Made by a program: the position numbers and the translations under genes. This document shows, in pieces, positions 1 through 12,974 of a DNA stretch of 64,000 nucleotides; the stretch's first letter is position 1, and each line of letters opens with the position of its first letter. The notes under the pieces are model-generated. The model ran no database searches. It was not told where the DNA came from and saw only the letters and a program-made list of their open reading frames with translations. Source of the stretch: Branchiostoma lanceolatum (lineage: Eukaryota > Chordata > Leptocardii > Amphioxiformes > Branchiostomatidae). Location of the stretch: assembly GCF_035083965.1 (NCBI RefSeq), contig NC_089727.1:6081501-6145500 (forward strand). Reading direction: 5' to 3'.

Positions 1-3000
1 ACCACTCTTCCAGTCCCGCCCACAGTCATGACAATTTTCTTTCATCGCTCAGAAGCACTTCTAACTCAATGACGTATGGTCTTGCACTTGGAAAACTGTA
101 ATCGTCTACTAAACCTTTTCATCAAGCAACAATCCTTTTTCTGGGGGAGAGTGAGAGTTAGATATTTCTATCTAATATTAATGAAGCACTCGTGTAATAT
201 TTTAACCTTCCCACGTCCTTCCTTTCTCCCACGATAGAGTAGTTCAAAATCACTCGGAGTAAACTGTGAGTGACAGAGTGGGTCATCACCCTCGTCGCAA
301 ACCCGTGCATACTTGTAACCAACCATAACTCATCATGGGTTTCCATGCTTTTAACAGAGCATTGTGAACGAAAAGCCTATTTGGAAATCAATAGAAAGAC
401 GAGGTTACACGCGGAAGAAATATTGCTCACTAAATCAATGAGGAAGAAGAGAAAAAAACAATTTTGAAAGTTAAATTTCTCCTTGAATGTTTAAATGGAC
501 CAGTCACAAAAGGTCAATGACCTTTTGCGGTTGACATGACCTAGATATTACAGCTCCTTATAAGTATTTGCTATTACAGGTCTCTTGACGCGAAGTGCAA
601 TAAAATACCTCAAATTGGAAAAGTACTAAGGTTTTACGGTTGAGAGGGCATTGATTCATAACGTTGGAAGATTGGGTAAAGTCGGCCTACATCTTGCTGT
701 GGACAATATTCTCCGCAGTAGCGAACAGCAATATACATAACATACTCACTTCAAAGTTTGCCGTCTGTAAATGTTATATTTAATGTTTGCCCCAGAGTAC
801 ACCATCGGAAGCTATGGGCCCATTCACCTCGAACTGAAGGCCTACATGGCAACCCAGGCATAAAAAAATACCACATCACACATAAGGCAGAATCAATATT
901 GACTTCGCCACCTTTGAGGCGTGACTGTTGGAAGTCACTTGATCCTCACAGCAATAAAGCGAAGAAACACATACATGTCTTGACCTGATTCTGTCAGACC
1001 GAAGCTTTTAGTTTCTTGAGTAATGAGATTTGAAATTGATATTCACTCCTCATCTCGCTCTAGACTTAATAACATTTATGGATCTATCATAGAAAGTAAT
1101 CTTCGTGTCATCTTTGATGTCCATGCTACCTCTTCGAGTTGTTTGACATGTGGCCTTCCATATGCTGTCCTTCAGAGTGCGCTGGGGGAATAACGTGTCT
1201 GATAGCTTCGGCTTCAGCAACAGTGTCTCCCATCTTATCTAACATCTATATGGCCGATCTCATCGTCCAGTCAAAGAAGGCCAAAGTGGGTTGTCTAGTC
1301 GTTTGCCATCTTTACATGTATCTGTAGCTATATAGCTGGTGCAACCGCTCTTCGGCGTAACACCAGCTTCGGGGACACTAAACACCATAACTTTGCACAC
1401 CTAACTTTAAGCGTTGTTTAAGGCTATCAAGTAAAGATACCCCTACAGTACCTTAATATGGCACCGAATTCCACTCTATAACAGTACTATGGAAAAAATA
1501 ATTTTTGAACACCTCAAATCTGGTATTTGAAGGCATGACTATGTCTTGTTGTTTTTCTGTTGTTTTTTTTTGTTGAATTAGATACTTCGGTACTTCCACC
1601 AGTTTATCAGTCATTTGTTGCCATACTCATACTACTAGTTATAGGAGTGTCTGTCCGCCACAGTCATTTTGCACATCATGTATGCAGAATTTGGTGATGT
1701 GGTGAGATGATATGCTACAGAGTTGTTTATAGGATCTCCTTTTATCACATCTTTCCTCTTAAGTCAGACGATACGCCGCCTCGTAGCTTCTTCTCGCCAC
1801 CATTATCTAAGATCCGCCAGACAGTCTCCAAAAGCCACAGCAAAGTACACCCTACACGAGACACCATGAGGCTGGTAATCCTACTCATCGATTCTTCAGA
1901 GAGATGCATGGAGTACAGCTTCTAGAGTTGTCTGGAGACTTTGTTACAAGCTCCATTATAGCCTTTTAAACTCCTCCCTGAACGTTTCATGAAAATATTT
2001 TTGTCGTCTAATAAGACCAAGCACGTTTACCTACATATGATAGTATACCTCTCCATTACAAGTACGCGTAAGTCTCACAGTTAACGTATCATTTACAGCG
2101 TGGATAAACTACTTCCATTACTTAGAGTGATCGGCCATCAAACATTAAGCATTAAATGTCTGCAATGAGCTGTGCCAATTAAAATAACTCACTTAGGTAA
2201 ATATTTGACCAATAGCTCGCACTGTGTTCTAAATCTAGATATCCACAGCAATCAGCAACACTATTGATCTTTTCCGAAATTACATTTTTCTTGAACAAAA
2301 AGCCAAAAATACAACGCATTATAGAATCTAGAAAATGAATTTCAAATCACGCGAAGAACCAAGGGCATAGGAAACCTAGAGATATCGTTGGTATAATGCT
2401 ACCGTATTCCTTTCTATTAAAATCACCATGGTCAATCTTTTCAAAAAATAAAGAAATGATATATGCACCAATCTTCCTTGAGTGTTCGACTGGCGAAGCT
2501 AAAAGATAAATGAGAAAGAGAGTTGAAGTCCACGACCCGCAGGAAACCGTTCATCAGCAGTGGTGGACGTGACAGGATACAGCCGGGCGTGTTGGACTCA
2601 TGGCCGTACTTAAGCCCATGAAAAAAAAATGTTGTGTTTCCGGTTACGGTAGTGAAAAAGAATAGGGTCAGTAGGTCAGGATTTTCTTTTTCCTTCTTCT
2701 TCTTTTTTAAAAGTATTTGATTTCGACCGAAGTGATCCAACGAATACAGTTTAACATCGCAAAACTGTAGTGATGGACGTGGCAGACGGGAGACAACCAG
2801 GCGTGTTTGACTCATAGTGGTACTTATAGACATTCACACCGTAGGTCCGCACAGAGGTACCGGCTAGATAAACCACTAGGTTCCGCTGACGAGGCGGGGA
2901 GGCAGTTAGTGCTGATGAGATTTTCACGGACCGGAAGAGGGGCTGCTTGGGTCAGAACACTGGTTTGATGGTGATGATGATGAAGATGATGATCAACAGA

Positions 3001-3600
3001 TGTCAACGGATCATCATACAAATGCCTATTTTAGACTTATCAACTGGTAAGTCAATCGAAGGACAGGATGGAGTAGAAAATTGGAAAAAAAAAGTAGAAT
3101 GAAGTGATAGCCAGGTAGGAAAGAAACAGGAGAGAAAAGACTTACAAAATGTAGACAAAAAAAGCAACAGCAAAAAACAAGCGAATAGCCAACTGCCATC
3201 TCAGGAAAGTCCTATAATGCCAAAGTGTGGTAGTCCAATGGTACGAGTGTCACATATAAACACAATAGCCCATCTCATCTGGGGAAATCAAAGAGATTCC
3301 GACTATCGATCCGGTCGAACATAAAACAGGACGTGGCAGGGAAGGAGACGTGTGAAGAGGAAGATTAGGTCGAATAAGGACAGACCCGAAGGAGCCAGAG
3401 ACATTACAGGTGCTTGATAAATCAAAGCCTACCCCCACGAACTAAGGTCTTTTGATCTGAGCCAACTGAAAAGGAGCAAATCACGCAACATGTCTGAAGA
3501 GCGGCCCTTGTGTAGATAGCTCAGATGGCTACGTCCATGGTGCTGAATGCAGAGTTATTATAGTCAGGTCTGTCACATCTGTCTTTAGATGCAACGACCC
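1..3600. other. Gene-free flank, nothing recognised
   Basis: No open frame here resembles a known family and no exon chain could be built. The longest frame (minus strand, 2441-2833) is low complexity around a poly-Lys/Phe tract. Two diverged direct copies of a ~55-bp segment lie near 2559-2615 and 2770-2828. A GATGATGAT microsatellite lies near 2970-2995. Confidence 0.5.
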
Positions 3601-3607
3601 CAACAAC

Positions 3608-4200
3608 GCAAAAATAGGTAATTATATAAAAGACTGCTTTGTCATTAGATAAAATACCGAAATTAATTGGGTATACTAGCCCTTATCGTATCAGTAATCA
3701 GGATGTTAAGTTTTATGTCATGCCTGGGCCTGATACGGGTGTTCCGGACCGTGTGATAACTATCCGGATCACATAGGGTTCCGAGGTGTTATCACACAGG
3801 CTTCCATAGAATATTTCGAACGCATTTCGAGCGCGCCGGTTGTGCGGCCGTCGGAAATTCGAATACCGGATTCGGAGATTGGAATCAATGTTGCTACAGT
3901 TTCTTGTTCGAGGACACAAAACTCCCTCAACTTCTGGCGCATTCCGCATTGAAATGTATGTTTTCGCGGGTGGGTATGACCAAGGTAAAAGGTCCCAGCC
4001 CTCCCGCGGGTCGGATCGCCCTCCGGCCTACGGCCGTCGGGCGATCCGACCCGCGGTCGGGCTGGTACCTCGGGTGATACGGAATACCCCGTGTTGTATT
4101 CTATATTTATTCTATGCCTCTATTTTGCACCATGCATATGTTTAATAGCTGTTGCCATACATTGCACCGTGTACAATTGTCGTGCAATAAAGTTCTTCTG
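3608..4200 (+). repeat. Interspersed repeat copy 1, interrupted by a GC-rich insert
   Basis: The left part (about 3608-3717) and right part (about 4090-4200) match, in order, one continuous stretch at about 17495-17725. They share 'ataaaagactgctttgtcat' at the left and 'caattgtcgtgcaataaagt' at the right end. In this copy about 370 bp separate the two halves, so another element probably inserted here. The AATAAAG near the end suggests the 3' end of a retroelement or a transcribed repeat. Family not identified. Confidence 0.55.
3994..4065. repeat. GC-rich inverted repeat (hairpin)
   Basis: A ~27-bp arm beginning cccagccctcccgcgggtcg pairs with its near-perfect inverse at 4039-4065 around a short loop. 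It lies inside the insert that splits the repeat at 3608-4200, so it is probably the core of a fold-back element. Confidence 0.6.
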
Positions 4201-4781
4201 TCACACTTAGCTACTCGGTTTTACCATCCATGTACAAGTATGACGCTGGGTTGTCAATTAGCTTATCAATCACACTGCATTGTTTGTCGTCCAGGCCTCA
4301 CCCACGGAGAGATAATTACAGTAGGCAATTTACCGCTAGATTGACTTTGTACATTATAATTTTAGACTAACAATCATAGTCGATCTAATTAGAAATGCAT
4401 TCCAAATGTGTCGATGAAGGATAGACATTTTCCCAAATCGGTCACGTTGCTTGAGTAACGGTTACTTTGCGCATTCTACAAGTGGCTCAAAGAACAATAG
4501 TATCTCTGAGTGATATATAAAATACTGCTTTAATCTGAAAGAAAATCAATCCATAACATCGTGCCCTTCAATGGCTCAAACCATCAACAAGTGTCGCTTC
4601 CAATCACTCTCATGTCAGACACAGCCTGCGGCAAATCCCGACATCTAATACATCACGTGCCATCTGACTGTCACACCAAGACACCATAAAGGACATGTCC
4701 TTGTTGCTCAGCACTGGCATTCAGCATTCCACTTCATATATCTAACGGAACAGGATCTGCTTTATTTGATGTCAAAGTCGA

Positions 4782-4980
4782 CATATGCTATGGTCCCATT
4801 TCCAACCCGGGGCCCGGCCGGGCTATTTGCGAAAAAAACGAAAAATAAATAATGCATATCAAGAAAATACACTATACATGGTTATGAATATTTTTTTGCG
4901 TCTTGTGTCTTTTGCATGATATTTTTCGTTCCAACAAGCTGATCGGCCGAGCCCCGCTTTGGAAATGGGACCGAAGCATT
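4782..4980. mobile_element. MITE, family with TIR ending GGTCCCATTTCC/GGGCCCGGCCGGGC
   Basis: Inverted ends (tatggtcccatttccaa... and ...ttggaaatgggaccgaagc) flank an AT-rich centre, with an inner GC-rich inverted block (gggcccggccgggct / gatcggccgagcccc). A second copy with the same organisation is at 33346-33532. There is no coding capacity, so this is a non-autonomous DNA transposon. Confidence 0.65.
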
Positions 4981-5552
4981 ACTAGGCACATTGAATATTC
5001 TGACTGCACCAACAAACTGCGTTAAAATCAATCGGCCAGAAACACAGTATACGTAGCCAATTATGACTGCCTAACCACCGGAATAGGTTGTCTTTTTAAT
5101 ATTCCCGAACTCTTTTCTTCATGGATGATTAAAAGTTCATCAGGCGTTCCCTATCTCAAGGGACATTAACGATTGTAAATTAAAATGTTAGGCACTTGCC
5201 TTAATCGATAGCTTATCAGAAAGCCGAGATTGACATGTAAATGCGTTTCAATCTCATTTCACTCGGGAAAATTCATCGTTTTCCAAATCACTTTTTGCTT
5301 GATCCCTTTTTCTTCATTACCCGCCGTCTTTTGCGTTATGATACGGATCCGTCATGACAAATCTATGTAATATTGTTCACAATATCACCTTTCCACTCCC
5401 GTATAATAACACTGTACAAATGTAGCTTCAGTACAGCAAGGACAAACGAACAGCTCCATTATGCCATATTGATTGGTTCATCATTCCCCGCCCTTTGGAG
5501 GAGGCAAGAAGTCTAGCGGAACGACCCGTGTTCGTTAAAGCGTCTGAAGCAG

Positions 5553-5805
5553 TAAATCCCCCCTCTCACTGCACCCGCGGCACGCTCGCGGCGTCGCTGC
5601 GTCTTAAACTGGATTTGTGTTACCCTTGACTTTATAATGGGAATATCATTCAAAACGTACAAGTATGACCAAAAAGACACACAAAACACACAAAGTTTAG
5701 AAATATTCGTATTTTTGTCGATGAAATTCGTTGAGTGCTTTGTCAATTCGATCGGCCGCAGCGACGCCGCCAGCGTGCCGCGGGTCCAGTGAGAGGGGGG
5801 CTTTA
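5553..5805. mobile_element. MITE copy with ~45-bp TIRs (TAAAGCCCCCCTCTCACTGG type), copy 1
   Basis: The ends are long inverted repeats containing cccctctcactg and ggcacgct.gcggcgtcgctg. The interior shares 'ggatttgtgttacccttgac' and 'attcgttgagtgctttgtcaa' with the copy at 9634-9883, and is nearly identical along its length. No ORF of its own. Confidence 0.8.
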
Positions 5806-8800
5806 GAGCACTGGAGCAGCAATGACTAATCATGCACAGGTCTGATCTGCGGTTCCTGTTGTTTCAGTTCTAACCGCGCGATGCACTTAATCAATTGGAT
5901 ACATGTAAGCAAAGGGATGTCTGACCCCGCGGGGGACAGTGGAACATGGCGCGTTACTAATTGGTACGGCAGCATGCACCGCCATCCCCTGTCAACAGTG
6001 CTTGGGGACGATGGTGATACCTACATTAGAGCTGTGACAAAAGACGAGATATTTGTGTTCCCAAGGTTGGATTATTCTAGTCTCCTTAGCAGGCTTACCT
6101 GTTTTCGGTTTATCATCTGCTGTTTTCTGCTTGTATGTTAGATATGGATGAAGGGCTCCCTTGGAAATCAGTTACCAAGATAACTAAAGGGACCACCCTA
6201 AAGATTCATAAATAGATAAATAAATAAGTAGATAAATAAATATGAATGTTCCCTGTTTCTTGTAGTCAGCCTCCTAATGGCCCAACCCGTAAGTCTGCTT
6301 GGGAGGCTAGCTATAGGTTTGCTCATTTGTTTGTAGTTGGTTTATGGACTGGGACATTACTGCTTGTCCATCTATTTCCTAAGTTAGGTGTGAAAGGGTC
6401 GAGAAACGTCTCTGGGAAATGATGTATGTTAAGTTAAGGCGTGAATTGAAGAGAAGAGGGCAAATTCATTAATCCGGTAAACAAACCGAACTGCCAACCA
6501 GTGAAAAACAGCTAACTAACGAACTAACGTATCCACTGGCCATCGGCCTGACAACCAAAGGATCAATATCAAGTTCGCATTGGGTCTTTGTCTTTTGCAT
6601 ATGTCCACCGAATCAATATATACATCTTTTGGCTAAGAAAGAAGGTAAATTTGTATGCTTTGAAATCTATTTCACGAGTCATGGATGCCTACGTTCCTTG
6701 ATTCTTGGACTAATTCAACGTTAAAGTCCACCCACCGCGGTAACAGACATGTACCAAATGTAAGAGACGGATAGACCATTGGGAGCTACTCAATACATCA
6801 CTGATTCCAAAGTGTCAAGGTCCTTTAGCAGTATGGCAACTTCATGGCGCCACTGTAAGGCGGGAAATTCCCTGAAGTCCATTTTATGACGCTTACAGAT
6901 GAGACACTTTGGTGATGAAACACGACTAAGCTGGCAGTTTACTGCGAGTAGACAGAAGCAATGTATCTACGAAGGGGCTATCAAAGTAGGAAGACATTGT
7001 AAAAACTGATGACATGATATCATATTATTAGTTTTGTAATTTCACACGCTTCTGGATATCTAGGTCAGCTCCTTTGCTCACCGTGCGTAGTAAATAGTCT
7101 TTTATTTGACTTGATCGCTATTAAAAAGACTATGTTTTTTTCTCAAACATGCATAACGCTGGAAATGCGATTTGGTCTAGTTAACTTGATACAGGTTTAA
7201 GCAAATCGTCTTTTCTAAACCCACGACATAGACCACGCGCTCACTTCATACAAAAAGCATATCATATCTTTTCAACGTCATAGGAAGGCTGTTGGATTAC
7301 CGTACGTTAGTTCTTCTTGTTAATGTGCATATTTCAGTTGCTGATAAACAATTTATAAGTTGTGTGTGTACAAGAAGATGTACAAAGCAAATTCGTATTT
7401 CATTTCACACTTCAATGGCGGAACATATCCCGTGCAAGAATATAGAAATGGGATTTTGAACGACTGCAAATATTCCATCGCATTCTGAAGATCACACGAA
7501 CCACTTTTTTGCACGCATACAAGAGGATAAATGTTGTACATCGTAGATTTGAGTCAAATAAAAGGAAAAGCTTACCTTTCAATGGCAACTGTAGAACGAC
7601 AAGAATGGCGATACCGATCGCGAGGCTTCTCGATCGTACAACAAACATCGTCCGTGGTCTTGTGTGAAATATTGAAGAACAAAAGTTACTTCTTAAGAGA
7701 TGTTCTCACGGCTACTGAACTATCGCTACCTGGTTTTCGCTAGTTATAACGAAGTCAGGGGAAAGCGCGACCCACTCGCGGCGTTACAGGAGACGTTTCC
7801 GCCCAAGCACACCTTACTATCCAGACTTCGGCTCAAGCCCAAGAGACGTGCGGAAAATGTCAACGTCTGGAAACTCTTGGCAGCGTCTTGCTACTTAAGG
7901 CGATTGCTTCACTTTCAGTTGCATAAATCTGAAATGGTGCGATCCGCTTGGAGATAGATACTTGTCAGAGTAAAGATACAAAGACAGAAGAGAGCTCTCT
8001 GTTGGGAACGAGGGTGTCTTGCGTAAATGGAATATAACTACTTGTGTTTGGGAAGTTGGGTTGTACCATGTCTGGAGCAGGGTGAAGGCATACCTACCGT
8101 GCGTTGAGATTGACACTTTTAGAATGATAGATATCTGTCTATATTTCCTAATTCTTTACTATCATTGCGAATGGTTTGTTATCAAAGGACGTAAAAATAT
8201 GGGAGTTGTTTTTAGACAGCGGTGTTCGCAAGGACCCTACAATGGCAATGGAACCTTCCAGAGAAATAGATCTACAATCTCTCCGTGTACAGTGTGCTTT
8301 ATGGCTGTAATTACCTAGGTTGTAATTACCAAGGACAAATGTTACAGTTAATTAATCTCCCCTACGCACTGTTACGTGCATCCATATTTGTTAAACTATA
8401 GATAAGCATCGTCTCTTGAATATCAATGTCACTTCATCCCACCGCATTGCCATTTTTATTTTCATTTGGTGCACTTACGTGTATGTACGCTTGTATGTTC
8501 AAATGTGGGTTAGAATTAACTAAGAGAAATCCCTTTAAAATTCCTGAATTGAGAGTTTGTATAGGTACGCAGTATCTGTTGTCCCTAGCTTTGCACAAGC
8601 ATCAGACAACATATATATAGATCTATATCCAGTCGAGTTGCAATAAATCAAAGGTGTTTTGTTGTTGAGCATGTCAGGCATCGCGTCCAAGAAACAATGA
8701 GTAGTACCGTCGTTCGATTGTCTACCAGCGTCACCTAGCGACCAAGGTAGGAAATTGATGATTATATTCTCTTCCTTTTTAGGACGGCCCATTGAAAGAC

Positions 8801-9633
8801 ACGAAATATCAAACCGTAAGTTCCGCTGCATTACATTAGAAAGTCGCTAGGGGCATACTATTGAACTTGACCTTCATTTCGCCTATCCCCAGCGTCTTGA
8901 GTTAGGCTGTTAGCACACACAAACGGTACCTAAACATAACCTTCGTGGCAAAGGTAACTAACATTCGTACACATTTGTCTACAGAAATGACACGTGTGAT
9001 CTAGCCTGGGTGTCGAAGGTAACGAGTGTAGGAGCCCTGGTAGTAATCGGATGGCACTCACGTGTACGTGTGATCGGTACGGTTCAAATATTGCCAGACA
9101 GAGTAGATGTTAGAGCACGTGCGGATAGGTCTACAGCAGCCACCCACGCACGATTGCATTGGTGGTGAGATTCTCCCAGTGTATATTCCTGCACGACTGG
9201 ATTGGTCTACTGTACTTACGCACACAGACGTTTGGACGTACCGACTAGTAAGTATCTAATGCCAGCTTAGAAAAGAATAAGAAACAGTTATGCCTTCAGT
9301 TGTATATAGAATTATCAGTTAGATGTATAGGATAGACACTTATTACCCTTGTTACCCTTTCTACTGTTTGTACCCTTGCAATTAGCCCGAGGGCATGAAT
9401 GTGCAAATAAAAGTTATAATGATTGCAAGCACTAGAGACATCAACCTAGGATTCATATTTTCCTAGAACTATCGTAGAGTGGAACTCGTTGACACCAAGT
9501 ACTGTAAGAGCAGCCTCAGTAGCTTGAAACAGCGCTTACAGTCAGTAAGCAAACTTTGAGGTAAGGTGTGACAGGTCGTTCAGTATGATATAACCAGCTG
9601 CTACCGCGTCACATGCCTATGAAGCTGGTGCGT
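5806..9633. other. Gene-free interval, nothing recognised
   Basis: Several frames of 60-100 codons occur (for example plus 5881-6141, 7700-7957, 8019-8318), but none shows a recognisable domain, a splice-site chain or repeat-free support. Composition is like the other intergenic stretches. Only minor inverted repeats were seen, such as around 6268-6315. Confidence 0.4.
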
Positions 9634-9883
9634 TAAGCCCCCCTCTCACTGGACCCACGGCACGCTGGCGGCGTCGCTGCGTCCTAAACTGGATTTGTGT
9701 TACCCTTGACTTTATAAAGGGAATATCATTCAAAACGTACAAGTATGACCAAAAAGACAACAAAACACACAAAGCTTAAAAAGATTCGTTTTTTTAGATG
9801 AAATTCGTTGAATGCTTTGTCAATTCGATCAGCCGCAGCGACGCCGTCAGCGTGCCGCGGGTCCAGTGAGAGGGGGAGCTTTA
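9634..9883. mobile_element. MITE copy with ~45-bp TIRs, copy 2
   Basis: Near-identical to the element at 5553-5805 in the same orientation, with matching terminal inverted repeats and the same AT-rich interior. High similarity between the copies suggests fairly recent movement. Confidence 0.8.
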
Positions 9884-10823
9884 CGCCGAAGGGCGATTGT
9901 ACCGACTATACAGATACAAATACACTCACGCACTAAAAATAATAGAATCACATTGTGAATATGAAGTTCAAGTGACAAGGTGGTGGATCATGTGACCTAC
10001 ACGTAACCATCTCCTATGACGTCATAGCCAGACGAATCAACATCTTTTCTCCTCACTCCTCCTTCGGCAGCTGTTGCAGGACGCAGCGTCTTAGAAAGCT
10101 ACAGTTTAAGGTCAGCAAAGTTTCTTGAACAACGTAGGAAGATTGAGATTGAGTGCATTTCAAAACATAGCTTTGCAGTTCATTCACAAAATGATTTAGC
10201 TGTTTTTTTTCTCATCAGGTATGATCAGTGCAAAGAAAAGAGACACTCCTTGCTTTTTGTTTGGTAGCCTGATTAAATCGCACCATTACAGCCTCGGACA
10301 GCGGAGTCTGCGTTACACAGATAATGTTGCAGATAACTTTAATTTTCATCAATGCATACTAAATTGATATTATTTGATATGTAGGACACCAGAGTAGAAC
10401 ACGAGACGTTCAATCTGCGAGCACAAAGAAGAAGAGTGGCGAAAGAAACCGAGAGCCGGTCTTCTCAGCGGCAAGATCGCCTTCCAGCCGAGAACAGGAA
10501 CGGCGGTGTGTCCAGCAAGTCCTGTCAGTGACAGCGGTTAGACATAGTACTTAATAGTTTCAAGATTTACATTGACTGTATATCACTTAACAGTTTCAAT
10601 ATTTTCATTGATTGTAAACAACATCATCAGTCTATTGCTGTTACAAACTGGTCTGTTGTTGGATGTGGCCTGAAGTTGGAGCAATGAGCTGCTATATGCA
10701 GACCGTGAAGTGAGAAAGGATCTTTGTTTGACTTTCAGAAACTGTAGGTAAAACGATTGTTCCTTAAAGAACGAAAAAGGTTCTACATTTGTCACTGTGG
10801 AAAACGTGTGAGGGAAGCGCAGC
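9884..10823. other. Upstream region of the LRR gene
   Basis: No protein-coding exon recognised. It presumably holds the promoter and 5' UTR of the LRR receptor that starts at 10824. A minus-strand frame (10583-11065) is antisense to that gene's start and is not supported as a gene. Confidence 0.4.
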
Positions 10824-12779
10824 ATGATAGTCGCTCTGGTTTGGGTCCTCACATTTCTAACCGGGCCGTACAATTGTGAACCTTCGGCACTTTCACGTCT
10901 GCGATCTAAAGGATGTATCGTTGAAAATCGTTGGCATAAACATGGTTTAATATTACTCCAAATAAATTGTGACAGCACAGGCTTAACGAATGTTCCCAAA
11001 GAACTGCCCCCAAACCTTACTTGGCTTAAGCTTCCCAACAACGCCCTAACCACATTCCCTTGCATGTCCCTGTCCTACATGTATTTGACTTACATGATCT
11101 TAAGAAACAATAGCATCAGTTACTTCCCTTCGTACTGTCTGAAGAGGATGCCCAGGCTAAAAGAATTGGATTTGTCACATAATCAGCTGTTCTGTGTCAA
11201 CCTGTATCCTGTGAAGTCCCTCGTACCAAACTTGAGAGAGGTTGACGTTTCTTACAATAGCATAAAGACATTGTCTATGTGCGATGTTGGGTGGGACTTG
11301 CACAGAAACAAAGAAGAAATGTTGCCATACGGACTTGTCATAAAGAGCAACCCTTTCCATTGTGACTGCAACATAGCTTGGCTGATTCTCTATGCAAAAC
11401 TCACGGAAAAATGCCGAAACAAAACATCACCAAAATGCAAAAAATTATTCTGGGTAAATGCCAATGCACGCGCCATGTACAAAGACCAATCTTTGTTTCG
11501 CTGTGAAACACCATCAGAAGTAGAGAACGTAGAGCTCCACAGGTTAAAGGGGAATATCTCACGATGTTTTCAGGTCTGGGATCCAGCAGGCGAAGATTAT
11601 GTAACCTACAAACCTGAGCCCTGTGATCCTAACAGTTACTATCCCACAGAACGCCAAGATCTCAGTCCCTCTGAAAGGTGCAATGCTCACTCTGTACCCA
11701 TGACAGAAAGGCCAGAGAATCATGATACGTCATCTCCTCAAACCGTTGCCATGGCATCAGGCTGGGCGATGACTACAAACGTTACTGATGGTGTCATGAC
11801 AGCAGCTAGAACCTTTAGTCCGCTGACAGCATACAATGCTCACTCTGCACCCATGACGGAAATGTCAGAAAACCAGGAGACGTCCTCCTCACAAACCGTT
11901 GCCATGGCATCAGGCTGGGTGGTGACTGGAACAGTAGTTGGAGTGAGTGTTGTCGTGTGTGGTGTGGTGTTAGTCACGTATTGTGCCCTTGGTAGGAAAC
12001 ATCATGATAACACTGTCCCACTTGGTCACGTGGTGGGTTTTCATCAGGATAGCCCGGCTGATGGTCAGGAAGGCTGTAGAAACGGTCCGGAAACAGACTC
12101 AGATTCCTGCAGGTGCGAAACTATACCTGACACAATTGAACCGTATGTTTATGATGTACCGCAATGCCATTTTGGCGAAGTAGAAACTGCAGGTGAAACC
12201 ACTCATATGAATAATGAATGTGCCAGCACTTTGAAAGGTCCAGGTGCACAGGACTGTGATCATACTGGCCGCATTGGGGAAGCTTCCGATGTTGATAATC
12301 AGATGTCAGAGTCCTGCCTGGATGAGGTTGAGCCTAACACGATCGAACCGTATGCACAGTCGCCTCATATTTTCGATGTACCGCAATACGATTTTGCAGA
12401 AGTAGAAACTGCAGGTAAAACCAGTATTAAGAAGAAAGAAGGTACCAGTTCCCTAATATGTGACCCTAACAGTATTTGCAATTGTAGAGACGTTTTCGAT
12501 GACGATAGAGTTGATACTCAGCCGCCAAAATCAGATACTAGTCAGTCCTCCATGTACAAAACTACACCCAGCATTATTGAATCTTATGCAAAGTCACGTC
12601 ATGTTTTCGACGCATATCAACGTGAACATACCGACCGCAGTGGAGAAGGTTCAAAAACGTACGGAATGGATGAGATTAAGCAGTATGCTCGTTCAACTGT
12701 CTATTCTTCTGAGCATGTAAATCAAAACACACCGAGCTTATACTCTCAAAACTCTAAAGAGACAAGGAAGTTATCATGA
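10824..12779 (+). CDS. Single-exon leucine-rich-repeat transmembrane receptor
   Basis: A 651-residue, apparently intronless type I membrane protein. Residues 1-18 are a signal peptide (MIVALVWVLTFLTG). Extracellular LRRs follow at about 45-165 (NLTWLKLPNNALTTFP, LKELDLSHNQL, LREVDVSYNSI). An LRR C-terminal cap starts near residue 173 (NPFHCDCNIAWL) and carries further cysteines. The stalk (about 270-360) contains a duplicated Ser/Thr-rich block with the shared words NAHS.PMTE and SSQTVAMASGW. A transmembrane helix spans about 366-390. The cytoplasmic tail has three diverged copies of an acidic/tyrosine unit (IEPYVYDVPQ, IEPYAQSPHIFDVPQ, IIESYAKSRHVFDA). YDVP is a YxxP motif of the kind that binds Crk-type SH2 domains when phosphorylated (known from p130Cas); signalling here is inference. 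The ATG is chosen because it begins the signal peptide. Ligand unknown; no one-to-one vertebrate orthologue recognised. Confidence 0.85.
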   Translation: MIVALVWVLTFLTGPYNCEPSALSRLRSKGCIVENRWHKHGLILLQINCDSTGLTNVPKELPPNLTWLKLPNNALTTFPCMSLSYMYLTYMILRNNSISYFPSYCLKRMPRLKELDLSHNQLFCVNLYPVKSLVPNLREVDVSYNSIKTLSMCDVGWDLHRNKEEMLPYGLVIKSNPFHCDCNIAWLILYAKLTEKCRNKTSPKCKKLFWVNANARAMYKDQSLFRCETPSEVENVELHRLKGNISRCFQVWDPAGEDYVTYKPEPCDPNSYYPTERQDLSPSERCNAHSVPMTERPENHDTSSPQTVAMASGWAMTTNVTDGVMTAARTFSPLTAYNAHSAPMTEMSENQETSSSQTVAMASGWVVTGTVVGVSVVVCGVVLVTYCALGRKHHDNTVPLGHVVGFHQDSPADGQEGCRNGPETDSDSCRCETIPDTIEPYVYDVPQCHFGEVETAGETTHMNNECASTLKGPGAQDCDHTGRIGEASDVDNQMSESCLDEVEPNTIEPYAQSPHIFDVPQYDFAEVETAGKTSIKKKEGTSSLICDPNSICNCRDVFDDDRVDTQPPKSDTSQSSMYKTTPSIIESYAKSRHVFDAYQREHTDRSGEGSKTYGMDEIKQYARSTVYSSEHVNQNTPSLYSQNSKETRKLS

Positions 12780-12974
12780 ATGAGAATTGGTAGTAGGACT
12801 GAGCGTATATTACAATACCACTGAAACTACCCTTGATTTTTCTTTTCTCAGAAATGTTTATGCCGTATCACTAAAGCTGAATAACTAGTATAAATTAATC
12901 TGATGCAATATCCAAATATTATCACAAATGATACGTAAAATGCTATATTTCAAGGATGTGTATTTGTATGCATG

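Noticed and set aside
2441-2833. 130-codon minus-strand frame
   Set aside because: Low complexity (poly-Lys, Phe tract) over diverged direct repeats; no splice or domain support.
5881-6141. 86-codon plus frame beginning MHLINW
   Set aside because: No family recognised, no neighbouring exons, ends in hydrophobic low-information sequence.
10583-11065. 160-codon minus-strand frame
   Set aside because: Overlaps the signal peptide and first LRRs of the plus-strand receptor, and has no recognisable feature.
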